From positions 1 through 64,000 of the forward strand of contig CAZFGW010000003.1 in assembly GCA_964518575.1 (NCBI GenBank): a stretch of 64,000 nt of DNA, in the 5' to 3' direction. Position 1 is the stretch's first letter. Every line of letters begins with the position of its first letter. Below, piece by piece: positions 1 to 8,342 of the stretch. Under the pieces are notes generated by a model. That model had not been told where the DNA came from. It did no database searches and worked only from the letters and a program-made list of their open reading frames with translations. A program made the translations under genes and the position numbers. The stretch comes from MGBC163016 sp964518575. GTDB taxonomy: Bacteria > Actinomycetota > Coriobacteriia > Coriobacteriales > Eggerthellaceae.

Positions 1-33
1 AAACCAATGAATTGACATCTCGATGGGCATATG

Positions 34-116
34 AGGGGCGAGATTCATCTCGCCCCTACATCTATGCCCAAACATTATCAAAATTGAAATGTTTTCGATT
101 ACGCATGGGTCAGCCT
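34..116 (-). repeat. Dispersed intergenic palindromic repeat, copy 1 (reverse orientation)
   Basis: Read on the minus strand, the unit starts directly after the stop codon of the HAD gene with GGCTGACCCATGCG. It continues through an AT-rich stretch and GGGCATAGATGTA, and ends in a hairpin with 11-bp arms (34-44 and 47-57) around a 2-nt loop. The same layout recurs near 13.8, 37.6, 38.9, 51.7 and 58.2 kb. It has no coding potential. Confidence 0.8.
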
Positions 117-780
117 ATGTCAACCGGTTTGCCAAATCCGAAAGCGAATCGCACGTGATCGTGGGATGCTCATCAATCAACTCCCGCGCATCGAACATGC
201 CCCATAACGCTGCCGCCGTCAAACAATCGGCGCGCCGCCCCGCCTGGATATCATACGGGCTGTCACCGATATACATACACGCGCTCGGTGCGATACCGAT
301 GAGCTCGCATCCCCTCAGAATCGGACCGGGCTCGGGCTTGTGCTCTGGCCAATCATCCGACCCAACCAATATCGTGAAAAACCGATCGATCCCACTGAGC
401 TTGAGCCCAAGCTCTGCCATGGCATGGCGCTTGGACGTGACCACACCCATCTTGAACCCGGCATCCTCAAGCGCAGTGAGCGCTTGCACAGCATAGGGAA
501 ACGTCTTGATTCCCTGATCGTGGATGGCATCGTTGTGTGCCCGATAGATCGTCACGAGCTCTTCCGCCTTCGCCTCATCGCCATCAGCGAATACGAGCAT
601 CTGATCATAGAGCGGCGTGCCGACATACTTCATCAGCTGCGCTTCGTTCAAATCCTTGCCAAGGACCTCATTCACGGTATAGCGCATCGAGGTGAGAATG
701 ATGTCATGGGTGTCTATGAGTGTCCCGTCGGCATCAAAAAGAAGACCCTCGATCTGCCGTCCTGCTATCGTTGCCGTCAT
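115..780 (-). CDS. HAD-superfamily hydrolase, phosphoglycolate phosphatase-like
   Basis: A 221-aa soluble protein with the four HAD motifs: DADGT with the nucleophile Asp16, a VVTS Ser/Thr motif, a Lys in HKPEPGP, and GDSPYD that binds magnesium. The alpha-helical cap between motifs I and II fits the Gph/PpaX/pyrophosphatase branch, which removes phosphate from small phosphorylated metabolites. The exact substrate cannot be read from sequence. The start has an AAAGAGG ribosome site 8 nt upstream. The gene lies 27 bp downstream of a metallophosphoesterase on the same strand, so the two are probably co-transcribed. Its stop codon abuts a dispersed repeat. Confidence 0.85.
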   Translation of the reverse strand: MTATIAGRQIEGLLFDADGTLIDTHDIILTSMRYTVNEVLGKDLNEAQLMKYVGTPLYDQMLVFADGDEAKAEELVTIYRAHNDAIHDQGIKTFPYAVQALTALEDAGFKMGVVTSKRHAMAELGLKLSGIDRFFTILVGSDDWPEHKPEPGPILRGCELIGIAPSACMYIGDSPYDIQAGRRADCLTAAALWGMFDARELIDEHPTITCDSLSDLANRLT

Positions 781-807
781 TGCATCAACCTCTTTCTCAC
801 AATTGGA

Positions 808-1449
808 TCAATCGAGTGCGATAAGCGAAATGCGCTCGATCCTGCCCTGCTCCACGTCAACGAGCGCCAGCGTGTGCCCGCTCCCATTACGCGCCCGCGT
901 TGGCGAACCCGGACACAGAAGCACATATCCCCGCTGCGCCTCCACCTTCGAAATATGGGTATGCCCATGGATTGCAAGCTGCGGCAAACGGGGAACGAGC
1001 GGCATCTGCAGTGTGCCCCGCCCATTGAGCGACACACCGAGCTCCTGCGGAATATGCTGCACGGCGATAGTGATGCCCGCAAAATCGAGGGTACGGAAAT
1101 CACGAACGGACCCATCAGAGGCATAGTAGGCTTCGTAGTCACAATTCCCTAGCACGGCAAGCGTTCTGCCAAGTGCGCACAGCTCGTCAAGGACGCTTTG
1201 GGAACCGATGTCCCCCGCATGGATCACGAGGTCAACGGGCACGCTCTCAAGCTCTGCCACCTGCGCCGGCAACGATGGGCGTCCGACCTCCTCTACAGCC
1301 TCGACCATGCCGTCCACTCCCGTACGCACCGTATACTGGGCTCGCACGCGGGAGCTGAGCTCCTCATCACTGAGCGCACCTTGCAAAATTGCGAATGCCT
1401 CATCCGGAAGCGACCCGTGCGTATCGCTGATCACGCCGATCCGTACCAT
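808..1449 (-). CDS. YfcE/MJ0936-type metallophosphoesterase
   Basis: A 213-aa calcineurin-like phosphoesterase. The metal-binding motifs appear in order: SDTHG near the N terminus, HAGDIGS, GNCD, and a C-terminal GHTH. This is the pattern of the small YfcE family of phosphodiesterases. About 55 residues (roughly 20-75) between the first and second motifs, which include SSRVRAQYTVRTG, are longer than in minimal YfcE proteins and may form an extra helical element. The start is preceded by AAAGAGG. It is the first gene of a two-gene unit with the HAD phosphatase. The physiological substrate is unknown. Confidence 0.85.
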   Translation of the reverse strand: MVRIGVISDTHGSLPDEAFAILQGALSDEELSSRVRAQYTVRTGVDGMVEAVEEVGRPSLPAQVAELESVPVDLVIHAGDIGSQSVLDELCALGRTLAVLGNCDYEAYYASDGSVRDFRTLDFAGITIAVQHIPQELGVSLNGRGTLQMPLVPRLPQLAIHGHTHISKVEAQRGYVLLCPGSPTRARNGSGHTLALVDVEQGRIERISLIALD

Positions 1450-1670
1450 GACCTATCCTCTTTCCTTACATCCTTTATCGAAAGAGCGAATTTTCGCCTC
1501 AGCCCCATCGCTCAAACCATATTCTTCATCCGATACGCTTACGCCATGGTCGCAACGCAAAACCCCCAAGGCTTCCACAAGCGCGAGCGGTATCTCAATT
1601 CCTCTGATGCGTATGCGAAATGTTAATTCGCTCTAATGCCGCTAACGGTATGCATGATACCTAAACGCAG

Positions 1671-1679
1671 TGATAAAAT
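1671..1679 (+). promoter_or_regulatory. Possible extended -10 promoter for the xpaC-telA unit
   Basis: TGATAAAAT matches an extended -10 (TG, one base, then a 5/6 match to TATAAT) about 40 bp before the start at 1721. No convincing -35 was found. The nonamer GCTAACGGT occurs nearby at 1641 and again at 1698. Confidence 0.3.
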
Positions 1680-1720
1680 CTTGACGTCAACGTAGACGCT
1701 AACGGTTAAAAGGGTGCAGA

Positions 1721-2992
1721 ATGTCCGGCATGTCACAAGAGGATTTCGAGAAGCTGTGCAGATCGATCAATGATACGGTCGCAAGCGCGGCACGCGCCCT
1801 CGGCAACGGATTGAATGAGGCGGGCACCTCGCTCGGCAATGCACTCAACCATGTTTTCAACTCCGACGAAAGCACCGAGAAGATTCCTACGGTGAGTGAG
1901 ATCAAGCAACGGGTGCAGCATGCTGCATCAAACGCAATGACGCCTACCAAAACGCGAAGCGGTATCAATGCAACGAGGACCGCTTCGGCACAAAATGCCC
2001 GCGTACAGCAAAATCTCGCAAACCGGCGCTTCAAGTCGAGTGCCGGGCTGACTGCAGGGGGCGTCCTTTTGTGCGTGTTCGGCGGGATCTTCACCTTCTC
2101 CTTTGCCGTCTCTATGATCATCATGATGGGATTCTCTACCGTCATCCCCGAAGGGGTGTTCATGGCAGTGGAAGCGGCGCTCGCCGCCTTCACGGGTCTT
2201 TCCGCGTGGGGACTTGTCGCGGGCATCAAAAACCTTCGCCTTTCCTCCCGTCTGAAGTCATTCCGGCGCATCTTCGGTAACCGCGAGGTGTGCTCATTCA
2301 AAGAGCTCGCAGCACATACGCAGGAGACAGAAGCAAAGGCACTGGCTGACGCACGCAAAATGCTCAAGCGCGGACTGCTTCCCGAGGGGCACATCGACGA
2401 GCAGGGTACCTGCCTCATGGTGACGAATGAGTCCTACCAGTACTATCGAAATGCCATGCAAGCACAGCGGCTGCGCGAGCGGGAACAGCAAGCGAACGAC
2501 CGCGTGAAGTCGCTCGGAGAATCAGGGCGCGGAGAAGCGGGGCGCACCGAAGAAGTAGATACGTTTATCAAAAGCGGCCAGTCCTATCTCTCGCAATTGC
2601 GCGACCTTGACATCGCCATTGACGATGCCCAAATCAGCAGCCAGATCGTTGAGATCGAACACGTGGTCGAGCGTATCATCGCCCGCGTGTCGGAAGACCC
2701 CTCATGCATCGATTGCCTCGATCGCTTGATGGACTACTATCTCCCCACCACCATCAAGCTTCTCGCTGCCTATGATGAGCTTGAGCAAGAGCCTATTCAG
2801 GGCGAAAACATCACTAACTCACGCCGCGAGATAGAAAACACCTTGAGCGGTCTGATCACTGCCTACGAGAAGCTCCTCGATTCCACCTATCAGGACCTTT
2901 CGATGAACGTCTCGGCTGACATTTCCGTGCTCAACGCCATGCTCGCGCGCGAGGGCTTGACGGAAAGCCCATTCGATATGAAGAAGGAATAG
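1721..2992 (+). CDS. XpaC-like membrane protein (5-bromo-4-chloroindolyl phosphate hydrolysis family)
   Basis: A 423-aa protein. The N-terminal 100 residues are polar and rich in Ser/Thr/Asn. Two hydrophobic segments follow (about 113-140 and 145-170). The remainder is a helical, charged cytoplasmic region with a VCSFKELAAHTQ segment, as in the XpaC family. The role of XpaC is poorly known; its classical name comes from a phosphatase phenotype in Bacillus. The gene is 50 bp upstream of a TelA-family gene on the same strand. XpaC-TelA pairs occur in many Gram-positive genomes, which supports the call. An AAAGGG ribosome site precedes the ATG. Confidence 0.75.
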   Translation: MSGMSQEDFEKLCRSINDTVASAARALGNGLNEAGTSLGNALNHVFNSDESTEKIPTVSEIKQRVQHAASNAMTPTKTRSGINATRTASAQNARVQQNLANRRFKSSAGLTAGGVLLCVFGGIFTFSFAVSMIIMMGFSTVIPEGVFMAVEAALAAFTGLSAWGLVAGIKNLRLSSRLKSFRRIFGNREVCSFKELAAHTQETEAKALADARKMLKRGLLPEGHIDEQGTCLMVTNESYQYYRNAMQAQRLREREQQANDRVKSLGESGRGEAGRTEEVDTFIKSGQSYLSQLRDLDIAIDDAQISSQIVEIEHVVERIIARVSEDPSCIDCLDRLMDYYLPTTIKLLAAYDELEQEPIQGENITNSRREIENTLSGLITAYEKLLDSTYQDLSMNVSADISVLNAMLAREGLTESPFDMKKE

Positions 2993-3042
2993 CGCGCATT
3001 TGTGATCCATCGTCGTACAACCTATGAGAAAGGTGTTCTCGC

Positions 3043-4197
3043 ATGACCGACGAAACAACGAAATTCGATTCGCTTCCCACCCCTGAGCTCACCCTCGAGC
3101 CTCTTGATGAGGTGAATGACGAGCAGGTACTCGAAGCGGCTATCATCGAGCCGGACGACGTGAGCGCCCCTGCACTCGATGACGCGCTCACCGATGAGGA
3201 AAAAGCGCAAGTCGAACAGTTCTCGAAACAGATCGACATTACCAACTCCCAGCAGATCATCCAATACGGCGCGGGCGCACAAAAGAAGATGGCAAGCTTC
3301 TCCGAAACGGCGCTCGAAAAAGTGCGCACGCAGGATCTAGGCGAAGCGGGTACGCTCATCGCGAACGTGGTCGTCGAGCTCAAGAGCTTCGACGCTGAAG
3401 AAGAAAAGGGTCTGTTCGGGTTGTTCAAGCGCACCGCGAACAAAGTCACGGCGCTCAAAGCGCGCTACGACAAGGCGGAGGCAAACGTCGACAAGATCGT
3501 GAAGGCGCTCGAGAAACACCAAGTCACGCTCATGAAAGACGCCGCGATGCTCGATAAACTCTACGAGCTCAACCTCACTTACTTCAAAGAGCTGACCATG
3601 TATTTGATCGCTGGACGGAAAAAGCTCGCGCGCGTACATGACGAAGAACTCGCCGAGCTTGCAAAGATCGCGCAGCAAACGGGCAAGACAGAAGACGCCG
3701 AAGCGGTGCAGCGGCTCGAGGCTGCATGCAATCGCTTCGAGAAGAAGCTCATGGATCTCGATCTCACCCGCACCATCGCTATGCAGATGGCGCCGCAGAT
3801 CAGGCTTGTCCAGAACAACGAGATGCTCATGATCGAGAAAATCCAGACAACCCTCGTAAACACGATTCCGCTCTGGAAATCACAGATGGTTCTCGCGCTT
3901 GGCATGGCGAACAACGAAGAAGCACTCCGTGCTCAAACGGCGGTCAGTGATATGACCAACGAGCTTTTGAAGAAGAACGCCGAGAAGCTGAAGCAATCAA
4001 CGATCAACGTTGCGCGCGAAAGCGAGCGCGGCATTGTAGAGATCGATACGCTCAAGGCAACGAACGAGAATCTGATCCAGACCTTCGACGAGGTCATGAA
4101 GATACAACAGGAAGGTCGCGCGAAGCGCAAAGACGCCGAGCAAGAGCTCAGGAAGATGGAAGCGGAGCTCAAGAAAAAGCTTCTCGAGATCCGCTAA
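3043..4197 (+). CDS. TelA-family toxic anion resistance protein
   Basis: A 384-aa, almost entirely helical, charged cytoplasmic protein with no membrane segment. The central stretches KRTANKVTALKARYDKAEANV and LTRTIAMQMAPQIRLVQNN, and the closing helix EELLKKNAEKLKQ, are typical of the TelA/YaaN family. Family members have been linked to tellurite and cell-envelope stress resistance, but the biochemical activity is unknown. The acidic N-terminal 60 residues look disordered. It follows the XpaC-like gene by 50 bp, so the pair is a probable operon. The annotated name should not be taken as proof of tellurite resistance. Confidence 0.85.
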   Translation: MTDETTKFDSLPTPELTLEPLDEVNDEQVLEAAIIEPDDVSAPALDDALTDEEKAQVEQFSKQIDITNSQQIIQYGAGAQKKMASFSETALEKVRTQDLGEAGTLIANVVVELKSFDAEEEKGLFGLFKRTANKVTALKARYDKAEANVDKIVKALEKHQVTLMKDAAMLDKLYELNLTYFKELTMYLIAGRKKLARVHDEELAELAKIAQQTGKTEDAEAVQRLEAACNRFEKKLMDLDLTRTIAMQMAPQIRLVQNNEMLMIEKIQTTLVNTIPLWKSQMVLALGMANNEEALRAQTAVSDMTNELLKKNAEKLKQSTINVARESERGIVEIDTLKATNENLIQTFDEVMKIQQEGRAKRKDAEQELRKMEAELKKKLLEIR

Positions 4198-4251
4198 ATC
4201 CGCTGGCTCTCATTCGCACGCGCATACGCGCCAACGCGTACGCCTAAACGC

Positions 4252-5184
4252 TTAGGAAAAATCGAACATGGCGGTCGTGAGATAGCGCTCCCCTGAATCG
4301 GGGAGTACCACGACAATGTTCTTGCCCGCATTCTCCGGATGACGGGCAAGCTTGACCGCGCCCGCAACGGCAGCGCCCGAGGAGATACCGACGAGCAACC
4401 CTTCCTTCGATGCGAGGGCACGACCCATTTCGAACGCCTCAGCATCCGTGATCGTGATGATCTCGTCGTATACCTCGGTATCGAGTGTCTCGGGCACAAA
4501 GCCCGCGCCGATGCCCTGAATGCCATGCTTGCCTGCTACCCCTTCGCTAAGCACGGGAGACGTTGCTGGCTCAATAGCGACAACATGGATGTCGGGGTTT
4601 TTCGTCTTGAGATACTCCCCCGTACCCGAGATCGTACCGCCGGTGCCTACTCCGGCAACAAGGATATCCACCGCTCCGTCCGTCGCTTCCCAGATCTCGG
4701 GTCCTGTTGTCTGGAAATGGATGCGCGGATTGGCGGGATTGGTGAACTGGGACGGGATGAACGAATCGGGATACTCCCGAGCAAGTTCCTCGGCACGCTC
4801 GATAGCGCCAGCCATGCCGCGCGCTCCCGGCGTCAAAACCACTTCAGCCCCGTAGGCGCGCATGAGATGCTGCCGCTCAACCGACATCGTATCCGGCATG
4901 ACGATGATCGCCTTGTTGCCCTTGATCGCCGCGATTGCTGCAAGCCCGATACCGGTATTGCCCGAAGTGGGCTCGATGATTACCGTGTCATCCCCGATCA
5001 CACCTGCCTCTCGCGCCTGATCGTACATCGCAAGCGCAATGCGGTCTTTGATCGATCCGGCAGGATTGAAATACTCCACCTTCCCGATGAGGTGCGCGTC
5101 AAGCCCGAGCTCCCTTTCAAGATTGTTAAGCTCAACGAGCGGTGTGTTGCCAACAAGTTCGAAAACATTGCGATGAATCGTCAT
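4252..5184 (-). CDS. cysK: Cysteine synthase A (O-acetylserine sulfhydrylase)
   Basis: A 310-aa PLP enzyme of the CysK/CBS fold that forms cysteine from O-acetylserine and sulfide. Visible motifs are the Schiff-base Lys in NPAGSIKDRIA, the substrate loop PTSGNTG, and the glycine-rich phosphate-binding GVGTGGT. The longest frame begins 15 nt earlier at 5199. The GAAAGG ribosome site lies 7 nt before the ATG at 5184 and only 1 nt before the ATG at 5190, so 5184 is chosen. The leader holds a good promoter followed at once by a terminator-like hairpin, which suggests attenuation. No serine acetyltransferase gene is in the window. Confidence 0.93.
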   Translation of the reverse strand: MTIHRNVFELVGNTPLVELNNLERELGLDAHLIGKVEYFNPAGSIKDRIALAMYDQAREAGVIGDDTVIIEPTSGNTGIGLAAIAAIKGNKAIIVMPDTMSVERQHLMRAYGAEVVLTPGARGMAGAIERAEELAREYPDSFIPSQFTNPANPRIHFQTTGPEIWEATDGAVDILVAGVGTGGTISGTGEYLKTKNPDIHVVAIEPATSPVLSEGVAGKHGIQGIGAGFVPETLDTEVYDEIITITDAEAFEMGRALASKEGLLVGISSGAAVAGAVKLARHPENAGKNIVVVLPDSGERYLTTAMFDFS

Positions 5185-5216
5185 GATCATGCCTTTCAAC
5201 TGAAAATGAACAGCGA

Positions 5217-5246
5217 TAAAAAAATGGATGCCGCTCGACCGGCATC
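5217..5246 (-). terminator. Terminator-like hairpin in the cysK leader (possible attenuator)
   Basis: On the minus strand GATGCCG pairs with CGGCATC around a 6-nt loop and is followed by CA and seven T residues. It lies between the predicted cysK promoter and the cysK ribosome site. There is no gene upstream on this strand for it to terminate, which points to a regulatory role in the cysK leader. Confidence 0.55.
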
Positions 5247-5262
5247 TGGTTTCACCTGACCT

Positions 5263-5290
5263 ATCTTATGCAACCGTCGTACTCTGTCAA
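5263..5290 (-). promoter_or_regulatory. Predicted cysK promoter
   Basis: On the minus strand a perfect -35 TTGACA (5290-5285) is separated by 16 bp from TAAGAT (5268-5263, 4/6 match to TATAAT). The start site would be near 5256, leaving a leader of about 70 nt. Confidence 0.5.
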
Positions 5291-5447
5291 CGACCAAGCG
5301 CCCGCACGCCATGCTTGTTCACGAAGATGTAACAGAGAGTGCCCCGAGCACTCACTTTCTACCACACACTTACGGTACTATCATGATGATGACCATGCAA
5401 GCATGGGCGCTCCTGTCCTCATCACGGGTCGAACGAAAGAGGTACGC

Positions 5448-8231
5448 ATGAGATTCTTTAAAGCTGAGATCGTCGCCGAAGATTGCAAAGTGAGAGCCTA
5501 CGAGAACGCGGGGCATTGGAGAGAGGTTGAGAAAAAAGCCATCCTCTATCCGTATGAGGACTATTCCGACAGAACATCCGCTGATGGCGACCGCAAATTC
5601 TTCGTTTCGATTGCCTGCGCTGAAGCGCACATCGACGAGAACCAGATCATAGGATATCTTGAAGAGAGCTTCGACGAATGGGGCGTCGTCGGCGTGCAAA
5701 GCATCAAGGTCAGCGAATGCGCCTACGCCGAAACCGAATTCCGCTCGGTCGGTATGGGAGGGCAGCTCTTCTTGCGGCTGGGACGGCTCTTCCACGCAGA
5801 GGATTTACTGACACTGCTCAGCCGTACGCGATTCTTCTGGGACTACACCATCGATGACGCCATTCCGAAAAACGAGATCCAAAACGCTGCACGGAAAACG
5901 AGTTACGCACAAGCGCTTTCGGGCGAAACGGCGCGCATCGAAGCGCAGAGGCGCCCCCGCAATGCCGAGCACACCGTGCTGCCCGTCCACTACATTATCG
6001 AGGGCAGCAATCCTCATGAATACCAAGCGGCGATCGATATTTTGCTTGAAGCGCTCTATGAAACGGGCAGGATTCCTTCAAGCCATGTGTATTGCTTTGA
6101 AGCAGACAAGGTGAGTTCCTCGCATGCCTATAACCGCACGATCGAGAACGACGAGATCATCAAAACGATCAGCGATGCTCTCGGCGATTCCCTTGAAGCA
6201 AGCTCCATCGTCATTACCTATGGGCAGACCGACCAAAACACCACCTACGACGAACTCAACTACGCCGCATTCACGAAATTTCTTGACATCCTTGAGCCCC
6301 ACCGCAATGATATTCAAGTGATCTTCGTCGTTCCCGAAGGCAGCGAAGATGTGAAGATGCGCATCCGCCGGCGCTTTCCCGCCCCCTTCATCGAGATCAA
6401 GCCCGATCCACCCATCCGCGCCACACAGCTTGAAGAAGAACAAGCCATCGCATTGCTGCGCGAGCGGGCGCTCAAAGAAGGACTCGCCCCTGACGAAGAG
6501 CTTGAGCGGATCGTCCATATCTGCATGCAGGACAAGTCGTTCACCGACCTTGACGCCGCCTATGAGCAGTGGGAGCAGCTCACGCTCACCCGCGATCTCT
6601 ACCCACAGTACCTCTCCATCGTGGAAGCCGCCATCGACAGCAATCGCAGCGCGAAGCGAAAGGGAGCTGCCGAGCGACTTGATGAACTCATCGGTCTCAC
6701 CCAGGTCAAAGAACAGATCAAAGAGGTGCTCAAACGCTTCGCGATGAATCGCGAACTTGCCTGCGCAGGCATGAATCCGCTGCCCTTCTCGATGCATCTG
6801 GCATTCCTTGGCGCACCCGGCACGGGCAAAACGGAGGTAGCGCGCCTGTACGCGGAAATTCTGAAAGACGAAGGCATCCTTTCCGAAGGTCGCCTGATCA
6901 CGCGCTCAGGCGGTCAAAGCTGGAACATTGAGAAAGCTTTCAAAGAGGCAAAGGGATCTGTCTTGTTCGTTGATGAGGCATATGCGATGGAAAACATCAC
7001 CGAGTTCATCGCCCATATGGAGAATTGCCGTCACGACACCGTCGTGATCCTTGCGGGATACAAAGACCATATCGAAGCTCTGATTTCCCGAAATCCCGGG
7101 TTTCGCAGCCGCATCAGTTATTTCATCGAATTCCCTGAGTACTCTGCTGATGAGAAGCTCGAGATCTTCAAGCTTATGGCGAAACGCGCTCAGATCAAGT
7201 TGCCAAAGAAAACGATCTCGGCACTGCGCGATGTGCTCGCGCGCGGAGGAAGGCGCAATGATGAGGGCAATGCACGGTTCGTACGCAACCTGTTCGAACG
7301 CGCAATCGGGGCACAGCAGGTTCGCCTTGCGAACCTTGAACCGGAAGGCGGATATACCAAGCGTGCGCTCGCAACACTCCTCGAAGAGGACGTGATCACA
7401 GCGGCGCGCCTGCCAAACACGTCCAAAATCACTGGCAGAGAACAGCTTGAAAACCTCATCGGACTCACTCAGGTTAAAAAGTTCGTCTCCGATCGAATCA
7501 GCTATCTGCGCGTTCAGAAAGCCAAGCGCGACAGCGGCATCGAAGCCCCCTACCTTCCGATGCACATGGCATTCAAAGGCAATCCCGGTACGGGCAAAAC
7601 GGAGGTTGCTCGCGTTTTGGGTCAGATTCTACGCGAAGAAGGCATCCTCTCCGTCGGTGATTTTTTTGAGTATCAAGGCACCGACCTCCTCTTCCCCGCT
7701 CCTATCTTCGATATCTTCCAGGAGGCGAAAGGATCGGTGATCTTCATTGATGAAGCCTATACCTTAAGTGCAAGCCGCACTGCCATCGCCGAGATCATCG
7801 CGTGTATGGAGAACCTACGCGACGATATCGTCGTCATTTTCGCCGGATACAGCGCTGAGATCGACCAGTTGCTCGATGCGAATCCTGGGTTCGCATCCCG
7901 TGTCAAGATCAAGCTTGATTTCCCCGATTATTCATCTGATGAGTTGATCGAGATTTTGAAGGTGATGGCGAAGGGTATGCATATGAAGCTGGGGCGTGGA
8001 TGTACGAAACGGGTACGCGAGATCGTTGCCGAGGCGTCAATGAGTCGCACGTTCGGCAATGCGCGTTTTGTGCGTACCCTCCTTGAGGATGCCATGGTCG
8101 CGCAAAGCGTTCGGTTGGTGGATGCCGATCCATCGTTACGCAAAATCGATAAAGCTGCGTTCGTCACTTTGAAACCAGATGATTTCGCATGGACACCGCC
8201 CGAAGCAGAACCGCAAGTCGGCTTTTTCTAG
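5448..8231 (+). CDS. Double AAA+ ATPase, CbbX/SpoVK-like
   Basis: A 927-aa protein with two AAA+ modules of the CbxX/CfqX class. The first has Walker A GAPGTGKT near residue 455 and Walker B SVLFVDEAY. The second has GNPGTGKT near residue 713 and SVIFIDEAY. Each is followed by a NPGFRSR or NPGFASR arginine motif. The 430-residue N-terminal part has no P-loop. Its segment around residues 190-330, ending in RRRFPAPFIEI, has the order of a degenerate AAA module. CbbX-type ATPases remodel protein partners, but the partner here is unknown. The start at 5448 has AAAGAGG at ideal spacing; the open frame extends 60 codons further upstream without support. Confidence 0.85.
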   Translation: MRFFKAEIVAEDCKVRAYENAGHWREVEKKAILYPYEDYSDRTSADGDRKFFVSIACAEAHIDENQIIGYLEESFDEWGVVGVQSIKVSECAYAETEFRSVGMGGQLFLRLGRLFHAEDLLTLLSRTRFFWDYTIDDAIPKNEIQNAARKTSYAQALSGETARIEAQRRPRNAEHTVLPVHYIIEGSNPHEYQAAIDILLEALYETGRIPSSHVYCFEADKVSSSHAYNRTIENDEIIKTISDALGDSLEASSIVITYGQTDQNTTYDELNYAAFTKFLDILEPHRNDIQVIFVVPEGSEDVKMRIRRRFPAPFIEIKPDPPIRATQLEEEQAIALLRERALKEGLAPDEELERIVHICMQDKSFTDLDAAYEQWEQLTLTRDLYPQYLSIVEAAIDSNRSAKRKGAAERLDELIGLTQVKEQIKEVLKRFAMNRELACAGMNPLPFSMHLAFLGAPGTGKTEVARLYAEILKDEGILSEGRLITRSGGQSWNIEKAFKEAKGSVLFVDEAYAMENITEFIAHMENCRHDTVVILAGYKDHIEALISRNPGFRSRISYFIEFPEYSADEKLEIFKLMAKRAQIKLPKKTISALRDVLARGGRRNDEGNARFVRNLFERAIGAQQVRLANLEPEGGYTKRALATLLEEDVITAARLPNTSKITGREQLENLIGLTQVKKFVSDRISYLRVQKAKRDSGIEAPYLPMHMAFKGNPGTGKTEVARVLGQILREEGILSVGDFFEYQGTDLLFPAPIFDIFQEAKGSVIFIDEAYTLSASRTAIAEIIACMENLRDDIVVIFAGYSAEIDQLLDANPGFASRVKIKLDFPDYSSDELIEILKVMAKGMHMKLGRGCTKRVREIVAEASMSRTFGNARFVRTLLEDAMVAQSVRLVDADPSLRKIDKAAFVTLKPDDFAWTPPEAEPQVGFF

Positions 8232-8342
8232 AGCAATCATGCATCAGTCTTAAATACAATTGGGAATAAGCGGAAAGGCAAACCACTCGTAATCAATTAT
8301 GATTCTCATAGAGTGATAGTTGGGCATTTGAATCATCCTCGG

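Noticed and set aside
340..1152. 270-codon plus-strand frame over the HAD and phosphoesterase genes
   Set aside because: It lies antisense to two clear enzyme genes and has no recognisable protein features; it is a reading-frame shadow of high-GC coding DNA.
1721..4197. Dedicated tellurite-resistance locus
   Set aside because: TelA and XpaC family names are historical; no ter genes are nearby and the sequence does not show tellurite specificity.
4225..4240. TACGCG-CCAA-CGCGTA hairpin between telA and cysK as a terminator
   Set aside because: The stem is short and there is no T tract on either strand, so support is too weak.
4339..5259. 306-codon plus-strand frame opposite cysK
   Set aside because: Antisense shadow of cysK with Arg/His-rich composition and no family match.
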